From contig NZ_MIGY01000003.1 of assembly GCF_002940665.1 (NCBI RefSeq), positions 973,573-1,037,572 on the forward strand: 64,000 nucleotides of DNA, read 5' to 3'. Positions 8,433-17,116 of this stretch are shown piece after piece. A model generated the notes under the pieces. It ran no database searches, had not been told where the DNA came from, and was given only the letters and a program-made list of their open reading frames with translations. The translations under genes were made by a program, and so were the position numbers. The DNA comes from Xanthomonas arboricola. Lineage in GTDB: Bacteria > Pseudomonadota > Gammaproteobacteria > Xanthomonadales > Xanthomonadaceae. Position 1 is the first letter of the stretch. Each line of letters begins with the position of its first letter.

Positions 8433-11141
8433 TCACAGCATGTCCCACTGCATCGACAGGTAGTAGCTGCGCCCGGTGACGCCGGTCATCTGCCAGCGGC
8501 TGGCGATGTCCTTGTAGGCCTCCTCGGTGCGATTGGTGAGATTCAGGCCACCGAGCTGGAAGCTCAGCCTGTCGTTGACCTGGTAGCCGAGCACCGCATC
8601 CAGCTGGGTGCGCGCCTTCATGGTGTGGCCTTCGCGCGCGAAGAAGCTGTCGCTGCTGTCCTGTTCGTACTCGCTGCGATGGTTGAGCGAAACGCGCGCC
8701 GAATAATGCGCGCTCTCCCAGTACGCGGTGGCGTTCCAGGTCTGCTCGGACAGGTTGCGGATCTGGAAATCGGTATCGCGCTGCGGAATCACCCGAGTGA
8801 AGTTGGTGGTCACCCCGAAGCCGTCGATCGGCAACCAGGCATCCAGCGATTGCGTCCAGCCCAGTTCGTAACCGCGGATCTTGACCTTGCTCGGGTCGTT
8901 GGTGGTGGCGGTGATCTCGTAGATATCGCCGCCGCTGTCCACGCAGTCGCCGGCCGCGTTGCTGGACAGCGCAGTGCCGCTGAAGGCGGCCGGGCAGACG
9001 ATGCTGTTGAAGGTGCCGTTCTTGATGTTCTTCCAGAAGCCGGCCACGGTCAGCGCGCCGCCGTTGCCGTAGTACCACTCCAGGCTCAGGTCGGCCTGGT
9101 CGCCGGTCAGTGCCTTCAGATCGGTCTGGCCCTGGGTGACGACATAGGTGGTGGTGCCGCCGGTATTGGTGCCGGTGGAGATGGTCGAGGCGATGGCGGT
9201 ATTGCTGTCCAGGATCGGCCGCACTAGTACCTTGGCGGCGGCAAAGCGCAGCAGCAGGTCGTCGCGCATGTCCAGCACCAGATTCAGGCTGGGCAACCAG
9301 TTGGAATACTCGTACGGCGCGCGCGCGGTGCCGATCACCACATTGGCATCGTCGCTGGCGGCCTGCGCCTGGGTCAGGTAGGTATCGGTGGTGCGCTTGG
9401 TGTTTTCGTAGCGCAGGCCGAGGTTGCCGCGCAGACGCATGCTGCCGATGTCGGTATCGATGCGCGCCATCGCATAGGCCGAGGAAATGTCGTTCTCGAT
9501 GCTGTAGCTGCTCTGCGGTGCGAACAGCACTGGCACGCTGATGCCGGCGGCGGCCAGCGAGCGTGCGTAGGCGGCGATGTCCGGGGTGACCCAGCTGTCC
9601 TGCGAGGCCAGCTGCCCGTCGAGGAAGTTGCTGACCGTGCTGTTGGCGGCCGACAGCTCCGGGAACATGTCGAAGCCCGACACCGCACCGGTCCTGAGCA
9701 GATACAGGAAGTCGCGCCGGCGCACGTCGCGCTCGAAGGTTTCGCGGCGGTACTTGGCACCGAAGCGCACCGCATTTAACGCACCCAGCTCCAGATACCG
9801 TTCGGCATCCAGCTGCAGCGACCACTCCTTGTTGCTGAGCGACTGGATGGAGCCATTGGGATACTCGCTACGCACCAGATTGCGCTTGTCCCAGGCGCTG
9901 GCATTGGTGGCGTCGGCATCGGTGGTCAGCGAGATCGCGTCGGGATTGGAGGTATCCAGCAGCGTCGCCGAGGGGATCCGGCCCAGGATCGCGGCACGTT
10001 CGTTCTCGTCGGTCTTGCCCTGGGTGTAATTGGCCGCGCCACTGAGCGTCCAGGCATCGCCCTTCCATTTGAAGTCGTAGGTGAGCAACTGCGTGGACAG
10101 ATCGTGTTGTTCGATCTGGCGATTGTTCTCCAGCCAGTAGTCCGATGCCGACACCTGCGTGGCGGTCAGGCCGTTGGTCTGCAGCACCGTCAGCGGGCTG
10201 CGCTCGAACGAGTACACCAGCTGGTTCATGTCGTTGGCGGTCTTGTCCTGCGAGTACAGCGCAGAGAGGTTCATCTCCAGCTGGTCGTTGGGCTTCCACT
10301 GCAGGCCGCCATTGAACATCTTGCGCGTGGTCTCGCGCTCGATCGAGCGATAGCGCGGACGACGCGGGATGTACAAGGTGCCGGCGTCGGTGTCCTGCGT
10401 GTACCAGCGGTCGATCCACAGATAATCGGCGCGGTCCTTGAGCTTCTGGTAGCCGGCACTGAGGAACACGCCCAGATCGCCGCCGCCGAACTTGAACTGG
10501 TCGATATAGGTCAGCACGCCCTTGGGCGTGGGCGAGCCACCGGCGAACTCCGCATATTGGGTCTTGGCCGAGAACAGCAGCTTGGTCTGCTGGTAGTCCA
10601 GCGGTTTGGTGGTATTGATGTTGACCGTGCCGGACAGGCCACCGGCATCCATGTCCGCCGACGGCGACTTGATCACCTCGATCCCGGCGGCCACTTCCGG
10701 CTGGATGATGTCGTAGCGGAACCCGTCGGTGAAGTCGGCGCTCTTGATCACCTGGCCGTTGATGGTGGTGGCCGAATACTGCGGGCCCAGACCACGCACG
10801 CTGATGGTGGAGCCGCGCCCGTTGATGGTGGAGATCTGCACGCCGGGGATGCGCTGGATCGCCTCGGCGATGTTCTCGGCAGGAAACTTGCCGATGTCCT
10901 GTGCAGAGATGCCATCGGTCATGCGCACATCGTCGCGCTTGTTGTCCATCGCGGTGATCAGGCTCTTCTGGTAGGAGCTGGTGACCTTGACGGTGTCGAG
11001 CTGGGAGATCTGCGCCGATGCCGGCGGCGGCGATTGCTGCACCTGCGCATTGGCACCGCAGGCAAGCAGCGACAGCGCGATGGCGACGGACAGCGAGGAG
11101 GGCGAACAACAACGCAACGAGGCACGCGGGACAGGTGACAT
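8433..11141 (-). CDS. TonB-dependent receptor of the Xanthomonas/Caulobacter type
   Basis: 902 residues from the ATG preceded by CAGGATCTCCC; an upstream in-frame codon would only add 15 residues. Residues 1-33 form a signal peptide ending ACGANAQ. A plug domain follows (SAQDIGKFPAENIAEAIQRIPGVQI, then VRGLGPQYSATTING and SADMDAGGLSGTVNI), and then a ~700-residue 22-strand barrel ending in YYLSMQWDML. The family imports large substrates, in Xanthomonas often plant or insect glycans, across the outer membrane with TonB energy. It is the first gene of the glycan locus, 165 bp before the GH2 gene. The substrate is inferred to be a GlcNAc-containing oligosaccharide; nothing in the receptor itself shows this. 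Confidence 0.92.
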   Translation of the reverse strand: MSPVPRASLRCCSPSSLSVAIALSLLACGANAQVQQSPPPASAQISQLDTVKVTSSYQKSLITAMDNKRDDVRMTDGISAQDIGKFPAENIAEAIQRIPGVQISTINGRGSTISVRGLGPQYSATTINGQVIKSADFTDGFRYDIIQPEVAAGIEVIKSPSADMDAGGLSGTVNINTTKPLDYQQTKLLFSAKTQYAEFAGGSPTPKGVLTYIDQFKFGGGDLGVFLSAGYQKLKDRADYLWIDRWYTQDTDAGTLYIPRRPRYRSIERETTRKMFNGGLQWKPNDQLEMNLSALYSQDKTANDMNQLVYSFERSPLTVLQTNGLTATQVSASDYWLENNRQIEQHDLSTQLLTYDFKWKGDAWTLSGAANYTQGKTDENERAAILGRIPSATLLDTSNPDAISLTTDADATNASAWDKRNLVRSEYPNGSIQSLSNKEWSLQLDAERYLELGALNAVRFGAKYRRETFERDVRRRDFLYLLRTGAVSGFDMFPELSAANSTVSNFLDGQLASQDSWVTPDIAAYARSLAAAGISVPVLFAPQSSYSIENDISSAYAMARIDTDIGSMRLRGNLGLRYENTKRTTDTYLTQAQAASDDANVVIGTARAPYEYSNWLPSLNLVLDMRDDLLLRFAAAKVLVRPILDSNTAIASTISTGTNTGGTTTYVVTQGQTDLKALTGDQADLSLEWYYGNGGALTVAGFWKNIKNGTFNSIVCPAAFSGTALSSNAAGDCVDSGGDIYEITATTNDPSKVKIRGYELGWTQSLDAWLPIDGFGVTTNFTRVIPQRDTDFQIRNLSEQTWNATAYWESAHYSARVSLNHRSEYEQDSSDSFFAREGHTMKARTQLDAVLGYQVNDRLSFQLGGLNLTNRTEEAYKDIASRWQMTGVTGRSYYLSMQWDML

Positions 11142-11866
11142 GGGAGATCCTGAGGTGGAATGGCTGGACGACGACGCGACTGGCATTCCGATCGATCAGC
11201 AAAGACAGATCACGACGCTGGGCAACCCACCCACACGCGCACAGGCCACCAGTTCCGGACGTGCGGAACCGCCTGCGATCTGTTGTCCGCGAGCACCCCG
11301 TACGGCCCCCCGTGGGTGCCGATGCCGCCTCCCTCCCAGGACGGACATCGCATGCCATTGCTGATCAACGGCCCTGACTGGCAAATACCAATTTAGTGGA
11401 TTTGATTCTTATGGTCTTTAAAAGATCCTGTCAACAGTCACTACCGAAAGTGTTTGAGGGCCGGCTGCGAACGCGCCTGAGCCCTGCTTTTCAAGACCTT
11501 CGACGGTGCACAAAGGATCATTCGGGTGCGCAGCGGGCATCGTTGTCACAGGACCAGTCGCTGACCAATCCCTTGCAACCAGACCAATTCCGGTGGGTCC
11601 GGAATGTGCATACCGCAGCGCACGCATTGCGGGCTGCATCACAGTCGATCACCGCACGCTCCCGCGTGCTCGGGGCAGCATCTCTGCCCTATCAACGCGG
11701 CCCGTCGACTGCTGCAATGACTGCTAGCGGCGCAACGCCGACAACGTTGTCAACAGATCAATGAAGTGTGCCACCGCAGCGGCCGCGATGAAGACACCAG
11801 CCGACAGGCATGCACGCTAATGGTGCAGACGAAAGATTTTTCGCCGCGCCGCGCATAACAGCAGTC
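11142..11866. other. 725-bp gene-free interval
   Basis: This separates the TonB receptor promoter side from the 3' end of the xcs operon. The part near 11380-11430 is AT-rich compared with its surroundings and holds the TACCAATTT word shared with the gntR upstream region, so the receptor promoter probably lies there. No reading frame here has coding character or a ribosome-binding site, and I see no clear terminator for the xcs operon. Confidence 0.6.
11386..11394. promoter_or_regulatory. Candidate operator word upstream of the TonB receptor
   Basis: TACCAATTT, identical to the word at 1482-1490 upstream of the GntR gene, about 245 bp before the receptor start. It sits in an imperfect inverted arrangement, AAATCCA-ctaaat-TGGTATTT on the minus strand. 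This would tie receptor expression to the local regulator; inferred. Confidence 0.35.
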
Positions 11867-12586
11867 CTAGCGCAATTGCCCCTGGTCGATGCGCAACAAG
11901 CTGCGCTCCGGGGTGGCGGCAAAGCCCAGCAACTGCAGGCCCACGCCCAACACTGCGTCCTGCCCGGGATCGATGCGTGACTGCAGCTGCCAACGCCCAT
12001 CGCGCCACACTTGCAGCTGTGCATCGGCCTGCACGCCGGCAGGCAGCGGTGCATCGGGCAGCAGGCTCAGCACGGCGCTGTCGTCTACGCACCGCGGCTG
12101 CCCGGACAAGCGCAACGGCGGCAGACCGGGCAACTCGCCCGCGCCACTTGCCAGCAGTTGCAGGCCGACCCGCCCACCTGCCTGCACGCAGCCGGTGGCA
12201 TCGAACAGCAGATCCACCTGCTGCAGCTCCACCGCCAGATCGATCAAGGCCATGCCCGCCGGCTGGCGCAACAGCAGCTGGCCCTGCGCATCGCCGATAC
12301 CGTAGTGCGCGCCATCCACCAGCAGCAGTTGCAGCTGCGTGGCCTGCAAATGTACCTGGCGCTGTCCACGCAACAACGGCCAGACACGCGGCCGTACCGT
12401 GACATCGCCGAAGGCGATGCCTTGCCATTGCACCTGCCGCAAGGTGCCGGCCCATACCGGCCCATCCACGTCCAGCGCCGAGAACGGCAGCCCCTCGCGT
12501 GGCAGCACCAGGCGCAGCGGCAGCCACGCCAGCAGCGCGACAGCCACCATCACCAGGAAGACCAGGATCCAACGCAGGCGCGTCAC
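11867..12586 (-). CDS. xcsN: Type II secretion protein N
   Basis: 239 residues. The start is GTG at 12586, overlapping the xcsM stop as GTGA. A single N-terminal membrane segment (WILVFLVMVAVALLAWLPL) is followed by a periplasmic domain rich in beta-strand-like Leu/Gln repeats, as in GspN. In Xanthomonas the N protein bridges the inner-membrane platform and the secretin; in many other genera it is dispensable or absent. It is the last gene of the xcs operon. Confidence 0.88.
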   Translation of the reverse strand: MTRLRWILVFLVMVAVALLAWLPLRLVLPREGLPFSALDVDGPVWAGTLRQVQWQGIAFGDVTVRPRVWPLLRGQRQVHLQATQLQLLLVDGAHYGIGDAQGQLLLRQPAGMALIDLAVELQQVDLLFDATGCVQAGGRVGLQLLASGAGELPGLPPLRLSGQPRCVDDSAVLSLLPDAPLPAGVQADAQLQVWRDGRWQLQSRIDPGQDAVLGVGLQLLGFAATPERSLLRIDQGQLR

Positions 12587-13059
12587 GGTGCAGGCTCCGC
12601 AAACCCGCAGCGTACCCGCAGTTGGCCCTGGTCGCGCACGATGCTCAGGTGCGTCGGCGCCAGGCCATGCGCCTGGCGCAGCCGCTCCAGCCAGCCGAAC
12701 AAGCTGGTGGCGCTGACCGCATCGATCTGCACGTCCACTCCGCCCGCCGCGCTGCGCTGCTGGGAGGTGATGCCGACGCCGGCTTCGCGTGCGCTGCTTG
12801 CGATGAGCTCGGCCAGTGCCGTCGTGCCAGGTGCAGCCGCACGCCCGGTCGCCGATGCCTGCGCAGATGCATCCAGCACCAGCTGCGCCGCAGCGGCATA
12901 GCGCGCCTGCGCCTGGGCACGCCAGTGCCGCAACGGGGTGTAGAGCGCATACCAGGCGACGAACGCAGCCACGGCAGCGCACATCACGCCCAGCATCAGC
13001 CGCTCGCGCGGCGCACGCGCCCGCCACCACTGCGTGCCGCGTTGCACAGGTGCAGTCAT
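12583..13059 (-). CDS. xcsM: Type II secretion protein M
   Basis: 158 residues, ATGA overlap with xcsL. A short cytoplasmic N-terminus is followed by one membrane helix (LMLGVMCAAVAAFVAWYAL), a coiled stretch around LRHWRAQAQARYAAAAQ and a ferredoxin-like periplasmic domain. GspM pairs with GspL in the assembly platform that couples ATP hydrolysis by the E protein to pseudopilus growth. Length matches the family. Confidence 0.88.
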   Translation of the reverse strand: MTAPVQRGTQWWRARAPRERLMLGVMCAAVAAFVAWYALYTPLRHWRAQAQARYAAAAQLVLDASAQASATGRAAAPGTTALAELIASSAREAGVGITSQQRSAAGGVDVQIDAVSATSLFGWLERLRQAHGLAPTHLSIVRDQGQLRVRCGFAEPAP

Positions 13060-14144
13060 CGCAATGGCTCCAGCACGAACGGCGTCCGCAGGCGCTTGTC
13101 TTCGCTCTGGCTGCTGCCGGGCTGCAGTTGCCACCCCTGCTGGGCCAATCGTGCGGACAGCTGTTGCAGGCTGGCGCCATCGCCATGCAGCAGGGTGCCG
13201 CGCAGCGGCTGGGTGGCGTGATAGTCGAGCTGATCCAGTTCCGCCGCCGGCATGGCATCGACCGCCGCGAACAAGGGACCGAGCTGCACGGCCAGGCGAT
13301 CGGCCGCCACACCGGTGTGCCGGCGTTCCTGCAGCGCGGCCGGTACCGCCGCTGCATCGCGCACGCCCAACTGCGCGGCAGCGCGCGATTGCAGCATGCG
13401 CGCACCGATTTCGTAGCGCAGTGTCTGCGCCAGCAACAGCACCAGCGGCGACAGCAGCACCAGCGCGGCCAGCACCACAAGACGGCGCGCAGTGATTGTC
13501 TGCGCAGCGGCCGGCCTTGCAGCGAACGCGTGCTGCAGCAGGTTGATCGGCACGCGCATGGCGCCTTGTGCCAGGCAGGCAATGGTGTGCGCGGTGGCGT
13601 GCGCTGGCGGCTGTGCCGGCGCGCGCTCGCCCAGCAGCATGCGCGCGGCCTCCGGCTCCAGGCTGCAGACCAGGCCTGCGCCGCGGATCAGCCAACGGCC
13701 ATCCCAGTCCATCACCACTGCCGCAGCATCCGTGGCCGGCTCCAGCAACATGCAATCGGGCACCACCGCATCGGGGACGACGCCCAGCTGCGTTGCGCGC
13801 GCCAACCACTGCTGTAGTACTGCGCTGTCCACCGCAGCAACCAGACGCGTGCCATCGGCCTCGCTGCGATCGGCGATCACCACATGCAGCGCCGGTGTCT
13901 CCACAGCCAGGTGTTCGGCCAGTTGCAGGCGCGCAGCCGCGACCGACTGCGCGATGCTGCGGCCGGGCAGGCTCAGCCAGCGCAGATGCACCTCCACGCC
14001 CGGCACCACCAGCACGGTGCGCGTGGACGGTTCATACGGCGCGCTGGCTGCACGCTGCGACAGTACCTGGCCATGCGTGTCCACACGCACGGCAATCGCG
14101 TGTGCCGTGGCATCGGCGGGCAGCAACAGCAAGGTGGTACTCAT
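13056..14144 (-). CDS. xcsL: Type II secretion protein L
   Basis: 362 residues, ATGA overlap with xcsK. The first ~225 residues are the cytoplasmic actin-like domain that recruits GspE; a transmembrane helix (RLVVLAALVLLSPLVLLLAQTL) and a periplasmic ferredoxin-like domain follow. Order and length are those of GspL. Confidence 0.88.
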   Translation of the reverse strand: MSTTLLLLPADATAHAIAVRVDTHGQVLSQRAASAPYEPSTRTVLVVPGVEVHLRWLSLPGRSIAQSVAAARLQLAEHLAVETPALHVVIADRSEADGTRLVAAVDSAVLQQWLARATQLGVVPDAVVPDCMLLEPATDAAAVVMDWDGRWLIRGAGLVCSLEPEAARMLLGERAPAQPPAHATAHTIACLAQGAMRVPINLLQHAFAARPAAAQTITARRLVVLAALVLLSPLVLLLAQTLRYEIGARMLQSRAAAQLGVRDAAAVPAALQERRHTGVAADRLAVQLGPLFAAVDAMPAAELDQLDYHATQPLRGTLLHGDGASLQQLSARLAQQGWQLQPGSSQSEDKRLRTPFVLEPLR

Positions 14145-15133
14145 TCGTCGGAACTCCATTGACGCGCCACCAGCCGCACGCGGCCGGCAGGATCCTGCTG
14201 CAGCAAGGCGTCCAGTACGACTTGCGCGCCGGCGTGGTCGACCTGGCTGTAGAGGGAAAAATAGCGGGTGCGTAGTTCGATCTGCTCCAACACTGCATTG
14301 GAAGGTTCGGCCTGGATCAGCGCAGGCTGGCTCAAAAAGGTGTTGGCATCGCGCCATCCCCCAGCCGGCCGCGCGGCAATGACGCGGCGCGCGGCTGCCA
14401 GCTCCAGAGCGCCTTCGGTCAGCGCCACCAGGACCGGCGCATCTTCCGGGCGCAGCGTATTGATATTGATCGGCGACAGGCGCGCCTCTGGCAATGCGCA
14501 CACATGCGGCCGCAACTGCGCGATCACCTGTGGCGTATAGCCGGCGATGGCGCGCAGCTCGCTGACGCCCGCCAGCAGGGTCGCCCCGCTGCGCAACGGC
14601 ACTGCCGATTGCAGATAACGATCGTCTTCGGCGCCCTGCGCACCGGGCTGGCTGTCGCTGTCGATCCAGTCCACCAGCGCATCGGTCAGCGCCTGTGCCT
14701 GTTGCGGTGCGATGCCCAGCACCTCCAGCAAGGCGCGGTACTGTTCTGCGCCGTCGTCGCTGCGCTGCCATTGCTCGGGCGCACCGGCGACCACGCTGTT
14801 GAGATTGAAGCAGCCGCCGCGGTCGCGCAGCCGCACACTCACTGCGCCGTCGTCCAGCGGGAAGGTCACCGGTTGATCGTTCCAGCCGCCCTCCAACGTG
14901 GTGCGTATCGGGTCGCGCCTGGCCAGTGCCTGCAGGCGTTGCCGGGCGATGGCTTCGGTGCCCAACGCATACCACTGCGCCTGCGTCATCGCCTCGCCAT
15001 TGCCGCTGCGGCGCAGGCCGAAGCGCAGATCGTCCAGCACTGCGACCATCAATAGCGTCATCACCGCCACCAGCAACAACACCGTCAGCAGTGCGACGCC
15101 ACGTTGCTCAGCATGTGCGTTCAAGGTCTTCAT
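14141..15133 (-). CDS. xcsK: Type II secretion minor pseudopilin K
   Basis: 330 residues, ATGA overlap with xcsJ. The prepilin motif is QRG followed by VALLTVLLLVAVMTLL. As usual for K proteins it lacks the Glu at position 5 of the mature chain found in other pseudopilins. A large alpha-helical globular domain follows, with FNLNSVV, DWIDSDSQP and INTLRPEDAPVLVAL, typical of GspK. With I and J it caps the pseudopilus tip. Confidence 0.9.
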   Translation of the reverse strand: MKTLNAHAEQRGVALLTVLLLVAVMTLLMVAVLDDLRFGLRRSGNGEAMTQAQWYALGTEAIARQRLQALARRDPIRTTLEGGWNDQPVTFPLDDGAVSVRLRDRGGCFNLNSVVAGAPEQWQRSDDGAEQYRALLEVLGIAPQQAQALTDALVDWIDSDSQPGAQGAEDDRYLQSAVPLRSGATLLAGVSELRAIAGYTPQVIAQLRPHVCALPEARLSPININTLRPEDAPVLVALTEGALELAAARRVIAARPAGGWRDANTFLSQPALIQAEPSNAVLEQIELRTRYFSLYSQVDHAGAQVVLDALLQQDPAGRVRLVARQWSSDE

Positions 15134-15753
15134 CCGCGCCCCTCCGGCAGCAGGAACAACTGGCGCACGCGGCCCCATTGCTCCAGCTCCAGCTCCAGCG
15201 AGATCGCATCCGGCAGCGCGTCGAGCCCGCCGCTCCAGCCATCGCTCCACTGCGCGCGATAATGGAACCCGACCGCTGCCGAGCGCACGCCACGCAACAC
15301 CACCTGCGGCGTGCCGGCGATTGCACCGTCGAGCGCGGGACGCGCACTGCGCTCCAGGCGTCCGTCGACCACGCGGTATTCCACGTACTGCAGCGACGCG
15401 CGCGGCGCCTGATCCGGATTGCTCCAGCCGCGTCGCACAAAACCGAACAGCGGCCCCGGCACACCGGGCGGGCTCGCGACGAACGCGGTGCGTGCTGCGC
15501 CGCCCTCGCTGTTGCGCGTGCGTCGCACTGCGGCCTGCTGCAGGTCGCCGCGCAGCAGGCCGTGCGCAAGCTGGAACTCGCGAACCTGCTGCAGGCGTGC
15601 CCGCACCGCATCGCGCTGGTCGATGCTCTGGCGCATCACCACCACCGCGGCGACCGCCACCAGCGCGAACACCGCCAGGGCGACCAGCAGCTCGATCAAG
15701 GTGAAGCCCGCGCTGCCACGGGTGCCCGCTGCGCTGCGACGTGCGCGGATCAT
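15130..15753 (-). CDS. xcsJ: Type II secretion minor pseudopilin J
   Basis: 207 residues, ATGA overlap with xcsI. The N-terminus has a class III prepilin signal, GSAG then FTLIELLVALAVFALVAVAAVV, cut by a prepilin peptidase encoded outside this window. The remainder is the GspJ globular domain with LRGDLQQAAVR and FVRRGW motifs. Confidence 0.9.
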   Translation of the reverse strand: MIRARRSAAGTRGSAGFTLIELLVALAVFALVAVAAVVVMRQSIDQRDAVRARLQQVREFQLAHGLLRGDLQQAAVRRTRNSEGGAARTAFVASPPGVPGPLFGFVRRGWSNPDQAPRASLQYVEYRVVDGRLERSARPALDGAIAGTPQVVLRGVRSAAVGFHYRAQWSDGWSGGLDALPDAISLELELEQWGRVRQLFLLPEGRG

Positions 15754-16130
15754 TCGGCGCTCCGCAGGACACTCACGCTGGCGATTTCCTGCGCCTGCGC
15801 TGCGGCGCGCACCTGCACCTGGATACGCACGATGCCGGTACTGCCGGCCGGCATCGCCGTGCGCCGCCAGTCCCAGCTGCGTCCGCCCAGCTTTTCCTGC
15901 CCGTTCGCCGGCGCCAATGCTGCGGCGGTGGGCGCCAGCATTGCGTCGATCGCCTGGTTCTCCGCAACCACCGCAGCCAAGGCGCGCTCTTCCAGCACCA
16001 CCGCAGTGCGCGTGCTTTCGCCGGACAGGTTCAGCAGGCCAACCACGGCCATGCCGAAAATCGCCAGCGCGACCATCAGTTCGAGCAGCGAAAATCCGGC
16101 GCAGGCATCGGGCTTACCGCGGGCGCGCAT
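15750..16130 (-). CDS. xcsI: Type II secretion minor pseudopilin I
   Basis: 126 residues from the ATG at 16130 that precedes RARGKPDACAG; this gives a normal prepilin leader followed by FSLLELMVALAIFGMAVVGLL. It overlaps the 3' end of xcsH by 17 bp. Short globular domain with NQAIDAMLAP and SWDWRRTA, as in GspI, which nucleates the I-J-K tip complex. Confidence 0.9.
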   Translation of the reverse strand: MRARGKPDACAGFSLLELMVALAIFGMAVVGLLNLSGESTRTAVVLEERALAAVVAENQAIDAMLAPTAAALAPANGQEKLGGRSWDWRRTAMPAGSTGIVRIQVQVRAAAQAQEIASVSVLRSAE

Positions 16131-16614
16131 CGACCCGTACCACGCCGGCGGCGTCCACCACCACCTGCAGCTGCTGCTGGCCGTCGGCCAGCGCGATGCG
16201 TTGCGGCGTGGCCGCACCGGTGGGATCGAAGCGCACGCTCAACCGGGTCCCGCCCACCGGCAACTGCGTCTGCACGCCGGCAGGCCAGCGCATCGCGGCG
16301 AACGGCTTTTCATCCAGCGGCACCCAGCGTTGCTGTGCCTGGCGGCGGAACCTGTAACCCCCCGCATCCACGGTCACCTCGACCATGCGCAGGCTCAGGA
16401 TGGCTTCGTCGCGCGCGTGCAGCAAGGCACTGGCCAATGCATCGGCCTGGTCGTGCAGGTCACGCCGCGTATCCGGCAAGGTCAGCACCACCAGCGTGCT
16501 GGCGAGTGCCGTGATCACCAGGACGGCGAGCAGTTCGAGCAGGGTGAAGCCGTGCGCCTGCGTCCGCGATGCATGTACCCGTGATTGCCCTGCGATGGCC
16601 GTTTGCGCGAGCAC
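16114..16614 (-). CDS. xcsH: Type II secretion minor pseudopilin H
   Basis: 166 residues with a GTG start 9 bp after the xcsG stop. The prepilin motif AHG then FTLLELLAVLVITALASTLVV is followed by the GspH-type beta-rich domain (DALASALLHARDEAI, RVDARPR at the end). It links the tip complex to the major pseudopilin. Confidence 0.88.
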   Translation of the reverse strand: MLAQTAIAGQSRVHASRTQAHGFTLLELLAVLVITALASTLVVLTLPDTRRDLHDQADALASALLHARDEAILSLRMVEVTVDAGGYRFRRQAQQRWVPLDEKPFAAMRWPAGVQTQLPVGGTRLSVRFDPTGAATPQRIALADGQQQLQVVVDAAGVVRVDARPR

Positions 16615-16623
16615 TGCTGCGAC

Positions 16624-17088
16624 TCAGCGCCAGTTGCCGATATCGGCATTGTCGGCGTCGCCGCCTTCGGCGCCGTCGGCACCGAACGAGTAGACGTCGA
16701 AACCACCACTGCGACCCGGTCGACGGTATTGGTATGCGTGGCCCCACGGATCTTCCGGCAGGCGGCGGACATAGCCGCCCTGGCGATAGCGCTCGGGCCG
16801 GGTCAACCCGGTCGGCGCATTGAGCAAGGCCTGCAGGCCCTGTTCGGTGCTCGGGTAGCTGAGGTTGTCCAGCCGATAGGTTTCCAGTGCCTGCTCCAGC
16901 ACCGCCACGTCGGCACGCGCCTTCTCGACCATGGCGCGGTCCTGGCTGGGCATCACGTTGATCATCACCACCGTGGCCAGCAGGCCGATGATGACGATGA
17001 CCACCATCAACTCGACCAGGGTGAAGCCGCGCAGGCGCACGCGCGCGGTGAACGATCCAGAACGTGCGCGAGAATGGATGGACTGCAT
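16624..17088 (-). CDS. xcsG: Type II secretion major pseudopilin G
   Basis: 154 residues; the ATG at 17088 is preceded by GGAG and chosen over an in-frame codon 12 residues earlier. Leader ends LRG, then FTLVELMVVIVIIGLLATVVMINV. The globular domain has the G-family signatures NLSYPSTEQGLQALL, LPEDPWGHAYQY and GFDVYSFGADG, the last holding the calcium-binding region. It is the main pseudopilus subunit. Confidence 0.94.
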   Translation of the reverse strand: MQSIHSRARSGSFTARVRLRGFTLVELMVVIVIIGLLATVVMINVMPSQDRAMVEKARADVAVLEQALETYRLDNLSYPSTEQGLQALLNAPTGLTRPERYRQGGYVRRLPEDPWGHAYQYRRPGRSGGFDVYSFGADGAEGGDADNADIGNWR

Positions 17089-17116
17089 GACGATCTCCAG
17101 GGATAAGCGGCCGCGC

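Noticed and set aside
8430..8435. Frameshift or truncation of the first TonB receptor because it ends in QWDML rather than Phe
   Set aside because: The chain has normal length and its last strand is hydrophobic and aromatic; a missing terminal Phe is not enough to call it broken.
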